Origin: Chloroflexota bacterium
Lineage (GTDB): Bacteria > Chloroflexota > Anaerolineae > Aggregatilineales > Phototrophicaceae
Direction of reading: 5' to 3'
Length of the DNA: 40,861 nucleotides
Assembly: GCA_026707745.1 (NCBI GenBank)
Contig: JAPOWG010000017.1
Location: 1 to 40,861, forward strand
Both the position numbers and the translations under genes were made by a program. The notes under the pieces were generated by a model. It saw nothing but the letters and a program-made list of their open reading frames with translations. It did not search any database and was not told where the DNA came from. Below, piece by piece: positions 1-7,282 of this stretch; position 1 is the first letter of the stretch, and every line of letters starts with the position of its first letter.

Positions 1-86
1 CAGCCGACTATTATTTTGGAGTGCATTAGCATAACTTAGTGGGTCCTACTGAGGGTCGCGTAGGGCGCGTAGACACAGCCCTTCGA

Positions 87-143
87 CACTGACCGCCGGC
101 ACAGAGATTTTTGGTGGGCGAGCCACGGGCTCGCCCCTACGGG
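87..143. repeat. 57-bp direct repeat, copy 1, with palindrome
   Basis: It starts CACTGACCGCCGGC and ends in the perfect hairpin GGGCGAGCC-acg-GGCTCGCCC (116-136) followed by CCTACGGG. It recurs at 224-280 with one visible mismatch. The hairpin half recurs elsewhere in the window (35817-35837, with relatives at 6279-6299 and 21232-21254), always between genes, so it behaves like a dispersed REP-type element. Confidence 0.8.
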
Positions 144-223
144 ATTCGAGGTGGTTGTGGATGGCGTTTTTTGCGGGGGTGGCACGGTTTTTTTGGCCAC
201 AGAGGCGCGGAGGGTCGCGTAGG

Positions 224-280
224 CACTGACCGCCGGCACAGAGATTTTTGGTGGGCGAGCCACGGGCTCGCCTCTACGGG
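224..280. repeat. 57-bp direct repeat, copy 2, with palindrome
   Basis: It is nearly identical to 87-143, with a C-to-T change just before CTACGGG. The preceding GAGGGTCGCGTAGG (210-223) also resembles the bases before copy 1 (51-64), so the duplicated unit may be larger than 57 bp. Confidence 0.8.
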
Positions 281-374
281 TTTGGACATAGAGGGTTTGG
301 GCGGCGTGGGCATCCAGGAGACCGCGGCGGGGAATCTGGCAAGGGGCCCTGGCAAGATTAAGCGCCGAATTCGA

Positions 375-402
375 TTGAAGCCTCGCCGGCCGATAGTATA
401 AT
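375..402 (+). promoter_or_regulatory. Putative sigma70 promoter of the TIR operon
   Basis: TTGAAG (375-380) and a perfect TATAAT (397-402) are separated by 16 bp. Transcription would start near 409, giving a leader of about 50 nt before the TTG start at 459. It is the only good match upstream of the TIR genes. The call rests on consensus alone. Confidence 0.6.
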
Positions 403-458
403 CAAGGGGAGGACAAAGAACCCTGGACGAGGCGCGAGGTTCCGTTATCAACGAGAGC

Positions 459-3400
459 TTGATTTATCTTTCCTATCACAACATCGATTTGCCCTACGCG
501 TTTCAAGTTTCGAATTTGCTGATCCGCTATTACCGGAATATCTGGCTCGATCGTTTTGAAGTCAGCCCAATTGAAGATTGGCGGGAAAGCATCCGCCGGG
601 CATATCATCTCGCCAGCGGCGCGCTTGTGATCGTTTCGGACGATTACCTCGAGACCGAATACTGCCGGCAGGAATACGAAGCGTTTCGACGGCGAAACAT
701 ACCGGTCATTGCCGTTATTCCCCGGGACTTCTCGACGGAGAAAATCGCCGATTTCGCCTTTGATGACTGGATCGACTTCCGCCGCTGGTTCGATGAGCCT
801 GAGGATCTGAGCGTCGAAAATTTGCTCAACCAGATCCCCCAATCCGAATCGGCGCAGCAGACCGGCGAGCGATCCGGTTATCTGCGAAACTACATCGCCG
901 ATGCCGAACTACACCTGGCCAAGCTACCCGCGGCCTGGACTTCTCTTCGCGTCGGGTCGGGCCAATCGCCGGAGCCGGTTCGCCCACGAGCCTATCCGGC
1001 AGAGTTGCTGCAGGACTGGGCGTTCATCGCCCGCGATGCCGACGGCTCCCTGATCATTGAAGACCTGTTGGGGTGGTCGGCGGGCGAAAGCGAATTCATT
1101 CTGCAAGGCGACGGCGGCAGCGGCAGGACGTTTTTCGCGAGATTGCTCGGTCTTGTCCATGCGCACGCTGCGCTGCGCGACAGTCATTCGCCCCTGCCAA
1201 TCTGGCTGGAACTGCTGAAATGGGATGAAGCGCATCCGTCGTTGTCGGCGTTTATGGAATCGGAATGGCAGTTGATCTCTTATTGGAAACATTGGCTGGG
1301 AAGCAATTCGGCGGTCTTTTTTTTGAAGGATTGGTCTGAATTGGTCAAGCGGTTTCCCGGCTATGCGGCCGAACTGAGCGCCTGGCGAGCCGCCAGCGAC
1401 GATCACAGGTTTGTCCTGCTGGCGAGCGGGCAGGTCGCGAGCGATCCGCAAGCGCCGGTATTGTCGCCGGGAGCGATAACACCGGGTCTGGCTTTGAAAC
1501 TGGCATCGGCTTGCTTGACCCTGGAGCAAGTCAACAGTTTCAGACAGATATTGCGCCAGCGAGAGCCCGCGATAAGTCGCAATCAACTGGACCATCTGTC
1601 GCTTGGGATCGAGCTGGTCGCCGCCGATACAGCGTTGGCGGTAAATCATTGGCAGAACAATCCGCTGCCGGCCCTGATAGTCTCGCGCAGCCAGCAAATG
1701 GCATCGGCGAGAGGGAGCGTCGACGCCAGGCAATTGATCGACTTCAACCGCAATCTGGCGTGGAACATGATGCAGTTGGAGACAGCGCAACAGATTTCCC
1801 GCAAGGATGCGGAAAAGGGAGCATCCGACAAGTCCCTGGTCGACATCTCGATCGAGATTGGCATCCTGGAGGAAGCGGGCGCCACCCTGCGATTTCGCTC
1901 GGCCGTTTACCAGTGGTATTTGGCGGCCGGACACATAAGCAAGCATGGCTTGCAACGGTACTTGACCGTGCCGCAGTTTCGGGCGGCAGGCGGGCGCGTC
2001 GAGCAGAAATGGGACCCTTTGATCCTGGTCCTGGTCGACAACCTGGCTGAGGAAGAAGTCGGGGATGTGATCGAAGAGATTGCCGAGACCGACCCGTTTC
2101 TGGCCAGCGCTTGCCTGGAACGGCACCCGACCGTATACGAGAGGGCGCAGGAGGGCTTGATCGACAAATTGGTTCAAGCCGCGGCGCTGAATAGCGCCGC
2201 GCGCTCGGCATTCCGCGCCTGCATCAATAGTTTGCCCGATGTCGAAAAGACAGCGGAGTCGCTTGTCGGACAGATGTCAGATTATGACAAGACCGAGCAA
2301 TTGTGGCTTTGGAAAGAAATACTGGCGCTGCCCCTGGACTTGTCGATCCCCTTCGTTGAAATAGTGGCGTCGGCGGAGCGCCATTCGTCGACGCCGGTCA
2401 TCGACGCGATTGCGGAATACCGGCTTTGGCTGGCCGTATCGTATCTTGTCAAGCTCACGACGAACCCGGACCGGCATATCCAGGCCAATGCGATTTGGAT
2501 GCTGGGCCAAATCAAGTTTTTGCCGACCGCGGTGCTCTTGCTGGACTATCTGGAAAGCGGCGCAGCGCTGCCCCAGGACGAGATCGTACTGGCGCTGATG
2601 AATTACGCCTATTCCGATATTCTGGTGAGCCTGTTGACTTGGGCACAAGCAAATCCCGAGCATCTCCAGGCTGTCGTCGAGGCGCTGCGCGCGCGCGGCA
2701 GAGTTGTATCGAGCAGGTTGCTCGCCCTTGCCAACGAGGGAGGACTGACGCTCAATCCCGAATTCTATGAAATGATGGTCGACTATGATGAGACCGATTT
2801 GGCAATTGGTTTGGCGCAGCTGTGGGGCGCCAGGGCCGAACTGCCCGAGTCCGTTCAAGCGGCGATCGCGGGCCACAAGAAGGCCGAGCAAATGAGAAGG
2901 GCAATGGCGGGAGCAATCAAGCACTTGCCCAAGCGCGATCACTTCGGACAATTGCTGGATGATATAGCGCAGGTACTGGAAAACCCGCCCGAGTCGACTG
3001 TGATCGCCGGCAGCAATCTGGGAGCTCTTTTGTACGGCGATCAAACCTGGGAGGGCTTAAGCGCTCAAGCGGAGCTGCCGCCTGCCCTGGCGCCGCCGGA
3101 CGACGGCATACCGGATGATATTGAAGGTCAACTGCGGCACAAAGAGTGGCAAGAGCGGCACCGGGCGCTCAAGCGATTGGCTGAGTATCCCCCCGCCAAT
3201 TCATTGCCGCATTTGCTGGATATGACAAGCGATAGCGAGACGCTGGTGCGCTTGGCGACATACGAAATCTTGTGGCGCTTTTCGGAACAGGTGGCGGCGC
3301 GCAAGGCGTTGACAGCGGCTTTGTCCGACCCGGAGCAATCGATCGTCGATGCGGTGGCGGAACTCCTGAAAGACTGTCCCGACCTGGCGCTGGATGACTT

Positions 3401-4433
3401 GCTGGAATTGCTGCACAGCGATAATTCAAGCACGGTGGCCGCGGTGATCGATATCCTCCAGGCGGGCAAATTCGCGCCTGCGCTCGACGCCCTATCCCGG
3501 CTGCGAAATGACCGTCGGCGTCCGCAGGACAAGGCCGCAACTATTGGCGAACTCGCTAGCAAGGCAGTCGCGGCGATTTCGGAGGTGGCGGGGACCGACA
3601 AGCCAAGAGCGGCGGGCGACCCGTCCTGGCGCGGGGCTTCCGCCGATGCAGCCGGGCAGCCCGGCCAGGTTTTCAGCGACGAGGAAAAAGTTCTGCGGAC
3701 CCTGGAACTGCTGCGAGACGATGACTGGGGACGAAGTCAAAAGGCGGCGAAGTTCTTGCGAAAGTTCGCCAGGCATCTGCGGGGCAGGGATCATAGCTCG
3801 GTGCTGCGGATACTATGCGCCGCGACAGAGGACAAGAACTGGCATGTGCGCTGGGCGGTATGCGAAGCCCTGGCCTGGCTGCCAGATCCGGAAGCAAGGC
3901 GCGTTTTGTCCCTGCGCCTGGGAGACGCCAACTGGATCGTGCAAGTAGCCGCGATCCGCGCATTGGCTGTACATAGCGCCGGGGATGCAATTGACAAGAT
4001 GATCCCGCTTTTGGGCAGTCCGCAGCAAGCGGTGCGGGAGGCCGCTGCGGAAGCGCTGGGCGAGCTGGGACAGTCGACGGCGATACGCGCTTTGGCCGAT
4101 GCCTTCAGGGGCGACGAGGACAGCTTCGTTCGCCTGGCCGCGCTGAAGTCGCTCCAGCAAATCAATCCAAGTTTGGCGCGGGAGCATCTCAAGCATGCGC
4201 TGAGCGATGAATTCATCCACCTGCGCTGGTACGCGGCCAAGACGCTGGGGCCAGAATTTGACGAGGCCGATATAGCGACGCTGGCGCGGCTGTTGAGCGA
4301 TGAGGGCAAGCCAGCCTGGGAAGAGCAGTCTATCCGAGACTTCGCCCTCGCGGCCTTGCGGCGAATCGACAGTCCGGAAAGCAGAGCCGCGATCGACGAG
4401 GCGCCGCAAGTGGCGAAGCGGACCGGCGCATGA
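459..4433 (+). CDS. TIR - NACHT-like NTPase - HEAT-repeat protein
   Basis: A 1324-aa protein, predicted cytoplasmic. Residues 1-130 form a TIR domain: a MIYLSYHN first strand, then S60 and the Y-C-R-Q-E stretch in which E72 sits at the catalytic NADase glutamate position. An NTPase-like core follows with a P-loop at 217-224 (GDGGSGRT) and a weak Walker B-like strand at 286-294 (VFFLKDWSE). The invariant P-loop lysine is arginine, so nucleotide handling may be altered. From about residue 640 to the end are repeated helical pairs typical of HEAT repeats, clearest after residue 1075, probably the sensor or scaffold. The start is TTG at 459, because no ATG precedes the TIR strand. The stop overlaps the next start (ATGA), so the two genes are coupled. 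By family knowledge, TIR-STAND proteins deplete NAD+ on sensing infection. That role here is inferred. Confidence 0.85.
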   Translation: MIYLSYHNIDLPYAFQVSNLLIRYYRNIWLDRFEVSPIEDWRESIRRAYHLASGALVIVSDDYLETEYCRQEYEAFRRRNIPVIAVIPRDFSTEKIADFAFDDWIDFRRWFDEPEDLSVENLLNQIPQSESAQQTGERSGYLRNYIADAELHLAKLPAAWTSLRVGSGQSPEPVRPRAYPAELLQDWAFIARDADGSLIIEDLLGWSAGESEFILQGDGGSGRTFFARLLGLVHAHAALRDSHSPLPIWLELLKWDEAHPSLSAFMESEWQLISYWKHWLGSNSAVFFLKDWSELVKRFPGYAAELSAWRAASDDHRFVLLASGQVASDPQAPVLSPGAITPGLALKLASACLTLEQVNSFRQILRQREPAISRNQLDHLSLGIELVAADTALAVNHWQNNPLPALIVSRSQQMASARGSVDARQLIDFNRNLAWNMMQLETAQQISRKDAEKGASDKSLVDISIEIGILEEAGATLRFRSAVYQWYLAAGHISKHGLQRYLTVPQFRAAGGRVEQKWDPLILVLVDNLAEEEVGDVIEEIAETDPFLASACLERHPTVYERAQEGLIDKLVQAAALNSAARSAFRACINSLPDVEKTAESLVGQMSDYDKTEQLWLWKEILALPLDLSIPFVEIVASAERHSSTPVIDAIAEYRLWLAVSYLVKLTTNPDRHIQANAIWMLGQIKFLPTAVLLLDYLESGAALPQDEIVLALMNYAYSDILVSLLTWAQANPEHLQAVVEALRARGRVVSSRLLALANEGGLTLNPEFYEMMVDYDETDLAIGLAQLWGARAELPESVQAAIAGHKKAEQMRRAMAGAIKHLPKRDHFGQLLDDIAQVLENPPESTVIAGSNLGALLYGDQTWEGLSAQAELPPALAPPDDGIPDDIEGQLRHKEWQERHRALKRLAEYPPANSLPHLLDMTSDSETLVRLATYEILWRFSEQVAARKALTAALSDPEQSIVDAVAELLKDCPDLALDDLLELLHSDNSSTVAAVIDILQAGKFAPALDALSRLRNDRRRPQDKAATIGELASKAVAAISEVAGTDKPRAAGDPSWRGASADAAGQPGQVFSDEEKVLRTLELLRDDDWGRSQKAAKFLRKFARHLRGRDHSSVLRILCAATEDKNWHVRWAVCEALAWLPDPEARRVLSLRLGDANWIVQVAAIRALAVHSAGDAIDKMIPLLGSPQQAVREAAAEALGELGQSTAIRALADAFRGDEDSFVRLAALKSLQQINPSLAREHLKHALSDEFIHLRWYAAKTLGPEFDEADIATLARLLSDEGKPAWEEQSIRDFALAALRRIDSPESRAAIDEAPQVAKRTGA

Positions 4434-6154
4434 AGATATTCGTCAGCTATGCCCGGGTGGACAAACCTTATTGCATCCGAATCATCGAGACCCTGCACGC
4501 GCATGATGTTTGGTACGATCAGCGGCTGTATGCGGGCCAGGACTGGTGGAAAGAAATCCTGAGACGTCTGGACTGGTGCGAGGTCTTTATCTATTTGCTT
4601 TCGCCCGATTCTGTGGCGTCCCTGTACTGTCGGCGGGAGCTGGAAATCGCGCGACGGCTCAAGCGTCAGGTCATCCCGGTGCTGATCAACAGAGAGACTG
4701 TGTTGCCGGACAAAATGAGAGATTGGCAATACGTTGATCTGTCGGAAAACCTGACTGTGGAAAATGTGACACAGTTGCTGAATTCAATTTTGGTGGTCGA
4801 GCGCCGGCAGGGAACGACGGCGCCAGCGCCCGCGCCGTCCAAGCCCATCAGCGAGGGCCCGGTCTCCAGGTCGAGCCCGGTAGAATTGGTGAGCGGCGCG
4901 GTTCGGGCGTTGGAAAAGGGCGATTATGACAATGCGATCGTCTTGCTGCGCCAGGCGCAAGCCAGCGGCTATCAATCTCGGTTCGTAAGACTGGACAATC
5001 TGCTGCGGATGGCCGAATCCAAAGTGGCGGAACGGTCGCAATCACGGGAGGTGGAACGCGAGTACCAGCACATCGTCGCGCTCTTCGCTTTCGAGAGCAC
5101 GCGGGAAATGGCATGCGAGGCCCTGGCGGAATTCATCAGAGAGTTCGGCGACTACGATCCGCAAGGGTTGCAGCGCCATTGCGACTTCAAGGAATCGATC
5201 AAGGCGCGGGGCGATCAGCACTTTCAAGCGGCGGCCACCACAGGGCAAGACACCCAGCAATTCAACAGTCAGAGCATCAGCGGGCCAGAGCTAGAAGAGA
5301 GCAGTGAAGAACTGTCTACGCGCGGTTTCAGCAGCCAGGTTGTCAAGCTTCCGCAAGCCTCCAGCAGGGGGCAGGGCGTCGCGAGCGACCAAGCCATCCA
5401 AACGCGGAAGGTCGTCGCGGAAGAGGCGTCCGCGGAGGAAATCCTGCCCATGTTACAGTGGTGCGATATTCCGTATGGCACGGTGGCAATCTCCAGCATT
5501 GTTGGCGCGGAGGAAGAATTTGGCGAGATGATAGTCCAGGTTGATAATTTTGTGATGAGCATGTACCCCGTGACCAACGCTCAATTCGATATTTTTGCCA
5601 GAGCGGAAGACGGTTACAAGAACGCGCGCTGGTGGAATTATTCCGAACACGCGATGCGCTGGTTCAAGCAGGGCAAGGGCATCGCGGAGTCGCGCTTTGC
5701 CGGGGACGAACGTCCGCGAGAAAATGTGAACTGGTACGAGGCAAGCGCGTTTGCCAACTGGCTGGGCAACCTGCTCAAGATGAAGGTCGCGCTGCCAAGC
5801 ATCGCGCAGTGGCAACGCGCCGCCAAGGGAGATGACGATCGCTATTTTCCCTGGGGGGACGACTATGACGAAGAGCATTGCAATACGCTGGAAAGCGGGT
5901 TAAAGATGACCACGCCTGTCAACCGCTATCACAAGGGGGCGAGTCCCTATGGGGTTTACGATATGGCGGGCAATCTTTGGGAGTGGACGGTGAACACGGC
6001 GGCGGCAACGGAAGACGGGCGCGATCAACGACGGGCGGTGGCGGGCGGCAGTTTCGTCAGCCCCTGCGACCGGGCGCAGACCTCGTTTCGCTATTATCTG
6101 GAGCCGCGCGTGCGCTATTCGTCAATCGGTATTCGTCTGGTTGGTCTGCCTTAA
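4430..6154 (+). CDS. TIR - helical linker - FGE/SUMF1-like domain protein
   Basis: A 574-aa protein starting at the ATG inside the ATGA overlap with the upstream TIR gene. Residues 1-125 are a TIR domain (MKIFVSYARVDKPY, then S58 and C67-R-R-E70, with E70 in the catalytic position). Residues 150-260 look TPR-like (ALEKGDYDNAIVLLRQA, ending in DYDPQGL). About 260-335 is a low-complexity Ser/Gln-rich linker. Residues 341-574 form a formylglycine-generating-enzyme/sulfatase-modifying-factor fold with MYPVTNAQF, PRENVNWYEASAFANWL, GASPYGVYDMAGNLWEW and AVAGGSF. The paired active-site cysteines of true FGE enzymes are not evident near the C terminus (only one Cys, in SPCD), so this domain is more likely a C-lectin-like binding module than an enzyme. 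A role in TIR signalling or immunity with the upstream gene is inferred from coupling. Confidence 0.87.
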   Translation: MKIFVSYARVDKPYCIRIIETLHAHDVWYDQRLYAGQDWWKEILRRLDWCEVFIYLLSPDSVASLYCRRELEIARRLKRQVIPVLINRETVLPDKMRDWQYVDLSENLTVENVTQLLNSILVVERRQGTTAPAPAPSKPISEGPVSRSSPVELVSGAVRALEKGDYDNAIVLLRQAQASGYQSRFVRLDNLLRMAESKVAERSQSREVEREYQHIVALFAFESTREMACEALAEFIREFGDYDPQGLQRHCDFKESIKARGDQHFQAAATTGQDTQQFNSQSISGPELEESSEELSTRGFSSQVVKLPQASSRGQGVASDQAIQTRKVVAEEASAEEILPMLQWCDIPYGTVAISSIVGAEEEFGEMIVQVDNFVMSMYPVTNAQFDIFARAEDGYKNARWWNYSEHAMRWFKQGKGIAESRFAGDERPRENVNWYEASAFANWLGNLLKMKVALPSIAQWQRAAKGDDDRYFPWGDDYDEEHCNTLESGLKMTTPVNRYHKGASPYGVYDMAGNLWEWTVNTAAATEDGRDQRRAVAGGSFVSPCDRAQTSFRYYLEPRVRYSSIGIRLVGLP

Positions 6155-6278
6155 GCGTTTGGCAGTTGTGAAAAAGGCGGATAGACCCTATTGCTCGTTC
6201 AATACGGGGAGATTGGCCGCCGGGGCGCAGAAGCAATGATCAGTAGCCATGTCGCCCGAAAGCACAAGTCGCGGCGGC

Positions 6279-6299
6279 GGGCGACCAGACTGGTCGCCC
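6279..6299. repeat. Palindromic intergenic repeat (GGGCGACCA type)
   Basis: A perfect hairpin, GGGCGACCA-gac-TGGTCGCCC, followed by CCTACAGGG. It is a relative of the GGGCGAGCC hairpins at 116-136, 253-272 and 35817-35837 and of 21232-21254, and all share the CGCCC(C)TAC-like tail or a close version of it. Confidence 0.7.
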
Positions 6300-6360
6300 C
6301 TACAGGGCTTGTCCGCTATTGGGTCATGCTAAGCGCTTTTTTCACCCCCTCACCCCCCAG

Positions 6361-6387
6361 CCCCCTCTCCCACAGGGGGAGAGGGGG
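6361..6387. repeat. C-rich/G-rich hairpin repeat
   Basis: CCCCCTCTCCC (6361-6371) pairs perfectly with GGGAGAGGGGG (6377-6387) around a 5-nt loop, just after a CACCCCCTCACC tract. Elements of this composition are known to be dispersed in some bacterial genomes. No T-run follows, so it is not a classical terminator. Confidence 0.65.
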
Positions 6388-6528
6388 AGCCAAGCTTGGC
6401 GGATTTCGTAATAGTCTGTTGATTTTCTCAAGGATCGCCACGTTATTTGCATTGTTTCGGTACTGTCCCTGTCATTTATACGTTTGATTTGCAGTAGTGG
6501 ACAAGCCATACAGGGCACGCTTTTTTAT

Positions 6529-6717
6529 ATGACTGACTTGGAACTATTGAGAGCACAGATAATTCAAGACAAAGTCCTTTGTAACCCTCGTGTCATTGTG
6601 GTGAAAATATTGCAATATACAAAGATTCACCATTCCCGGATATCTGGGCATTCGCCTGAAACCAGAATTGTTGATATGATGAAATCATTAGCAGGCGCTA
6701 AGGATCGACGAAAATGA
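6529..6717 (+). CDS. Possible small protein, unknown function
   Basis: A 62-codon frame begins MTDLELLRAQIIQDK and ends in a Lys/Arg-rich tail (GAKDRRK). Its TGA stop overlaps the ATG of the next gene in an ATGA, the same arrangement that couples the two TIR genes, and this is the main argument for it. Against it are no clear ribosome binding site before 6529, AT-rich composition unlike the neighbours, and no recognisable family. An in-frame upstream start at 6484 would give 77 aa. Confidence 0.3.
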   Translation: MTDLELLRAQIIQDKVLCNPRVIVVKILQYTKIHHSRISGHSPETRIVDMMKSLAGAKDRRK

Positions 6718-7232
6718 CTTCTGGAGAACGCAGCTTGCAGAACGAAATGCCCTACCGGCGAGACCTGAATATCGAGATTGACCATCTCTCGGTGACCGGG
6801 CATGTTGTCTTCGCCGGGCGCGACGGCAAGGTACATGTGCAGACGGGGGGCGATGTCGCGCAGCATACAAACCAGACGGTGACGGTCGGCGGGGTGGAAA
6901 CGACGCCAAAAGAGCTGGACATGATGATTCGCTGTATCCGCGATGTCGAAGATACGATAAAGAAAGAAAATCTCACACCGCAACTGCAAGAAGCCGCCAT
7001 GCACGATTTGCAAACGGTCGAGACGCAACTGACCAAAGAAAAAAAGCCGAATCCGCGCATTCTTCTGCGGGCGGCAAAGTCGCTGCTGCGGTTTTCTCCC
7101 GCGCTCACGGCTGCGGCGCTCACGCTCTTTGATCAACCCCTGGTGGGGGCCATCCTGGCCAGTTTTGGAGAAGTCGCGATGAACTTCCACGATGCGGTAA
7201 GGCGGCACAATTCGGCCAATAAAGCTGGATGA
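6714..7232 (+). CDS. Small conflict-locus protein with GHVxFAGxD motif
   Basis: A 172-aa protein with no enzyme motif. Residues 18-45 are beta-rich and contain GHVVFAGRDG (29-38), which is mirrored in the NACHT protein encoded immediately downstream (GHVIFAGQDV). A Thr/Gly-rich segment follows, then a charged helix at about 65-120. The C-terminal segment, about 120-160, is Ala/Leu-rich and hydrophobic (FSPALTAAALTLFDQPLVG) and could insert into membrane or pack as a helical hairpin. It lies 50 bp upstream of the NACHT gene on the same strand and is probably co-transcribed. It could be an adaptor or effector controlled by the NACHT NTPase. That is inference from gene order and the shared motif, and the family is not recognised. 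Confidence 0.72.
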   Translation: MTSGERSLQNEMPYRRDLNIEIDHLSVTGHVVFAGRDGKVHVQTGGDVAQHTNQTVTVGGVETTPKELDMMIRCIRDVEDTIKKENLTPQLQEAAMHDLQTVETQLTKEKKPNPRILLRAAKSLLRFSPALTAAALTLFDQPLVGAILASFGEVAMNFHDAVRRHNSANKAG

Positions 7233-7282
7233 CCGTCCGTCCGCGTATACAACGTTCCCGGGATCTATAAAGCCGAGTCCTT

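Larger units (their letters stand above)
1..458. other. Intergenic region upstream of the TIR locus
   Basis: No convincing gene lies here. The region holds two copies of a 57-bp direct repeat, each ending in a palindromic hairpin, GC-rich low-complexity sequence between them, and a sigma70-like promoter close to the first gene. Open frames crossing the stretch on both strands run through the repeats and have no ribosome binding site or recognisable protein pattern, so they are treated as chance frames. Confidence 0.7.
6155..6713. other. Repeat-bearing, partly AT-rich intergenic region
   Basis: This 559-bp gap contains two hairpin repeats (6279-6299 and 6361-6387). From about 6420 onward the sequence is clearly more AT-rich than its surroundings. 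That part may hold the promoter of the small-protein/NACHT pair and contains a possible micro-gene (6529-6717). No promoter with good spacing and good hexamers could be fixed. A chance frame across 6191-6487 runs through both hairpins and is not supported. Confidence 0.6.

Noticed and set aside
111..451. Frames on both strands at the left edge
   Set aside because: They are generated by the 57-bp direct repeats. The translated parts repeat the hairpin sequence.
6191..6487. 98-codon frame in the gap after the TIR-FGE gene
   Set aside because: It runs straight through both hairpin repeats, has no ribosome binding site and a composition (SHVARKHKSRRRATR, then Pro/Ser-rich) typical of a chance frame.
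5990..6713. Diversity-generating retroelement targeting the FGE-like C terminus
   Set aside because: FGE/C-lectin domains are frequent targets, so I looked for an adenine-rich template repeat downstream and a reverse transcriptase. Neither is present in the window.
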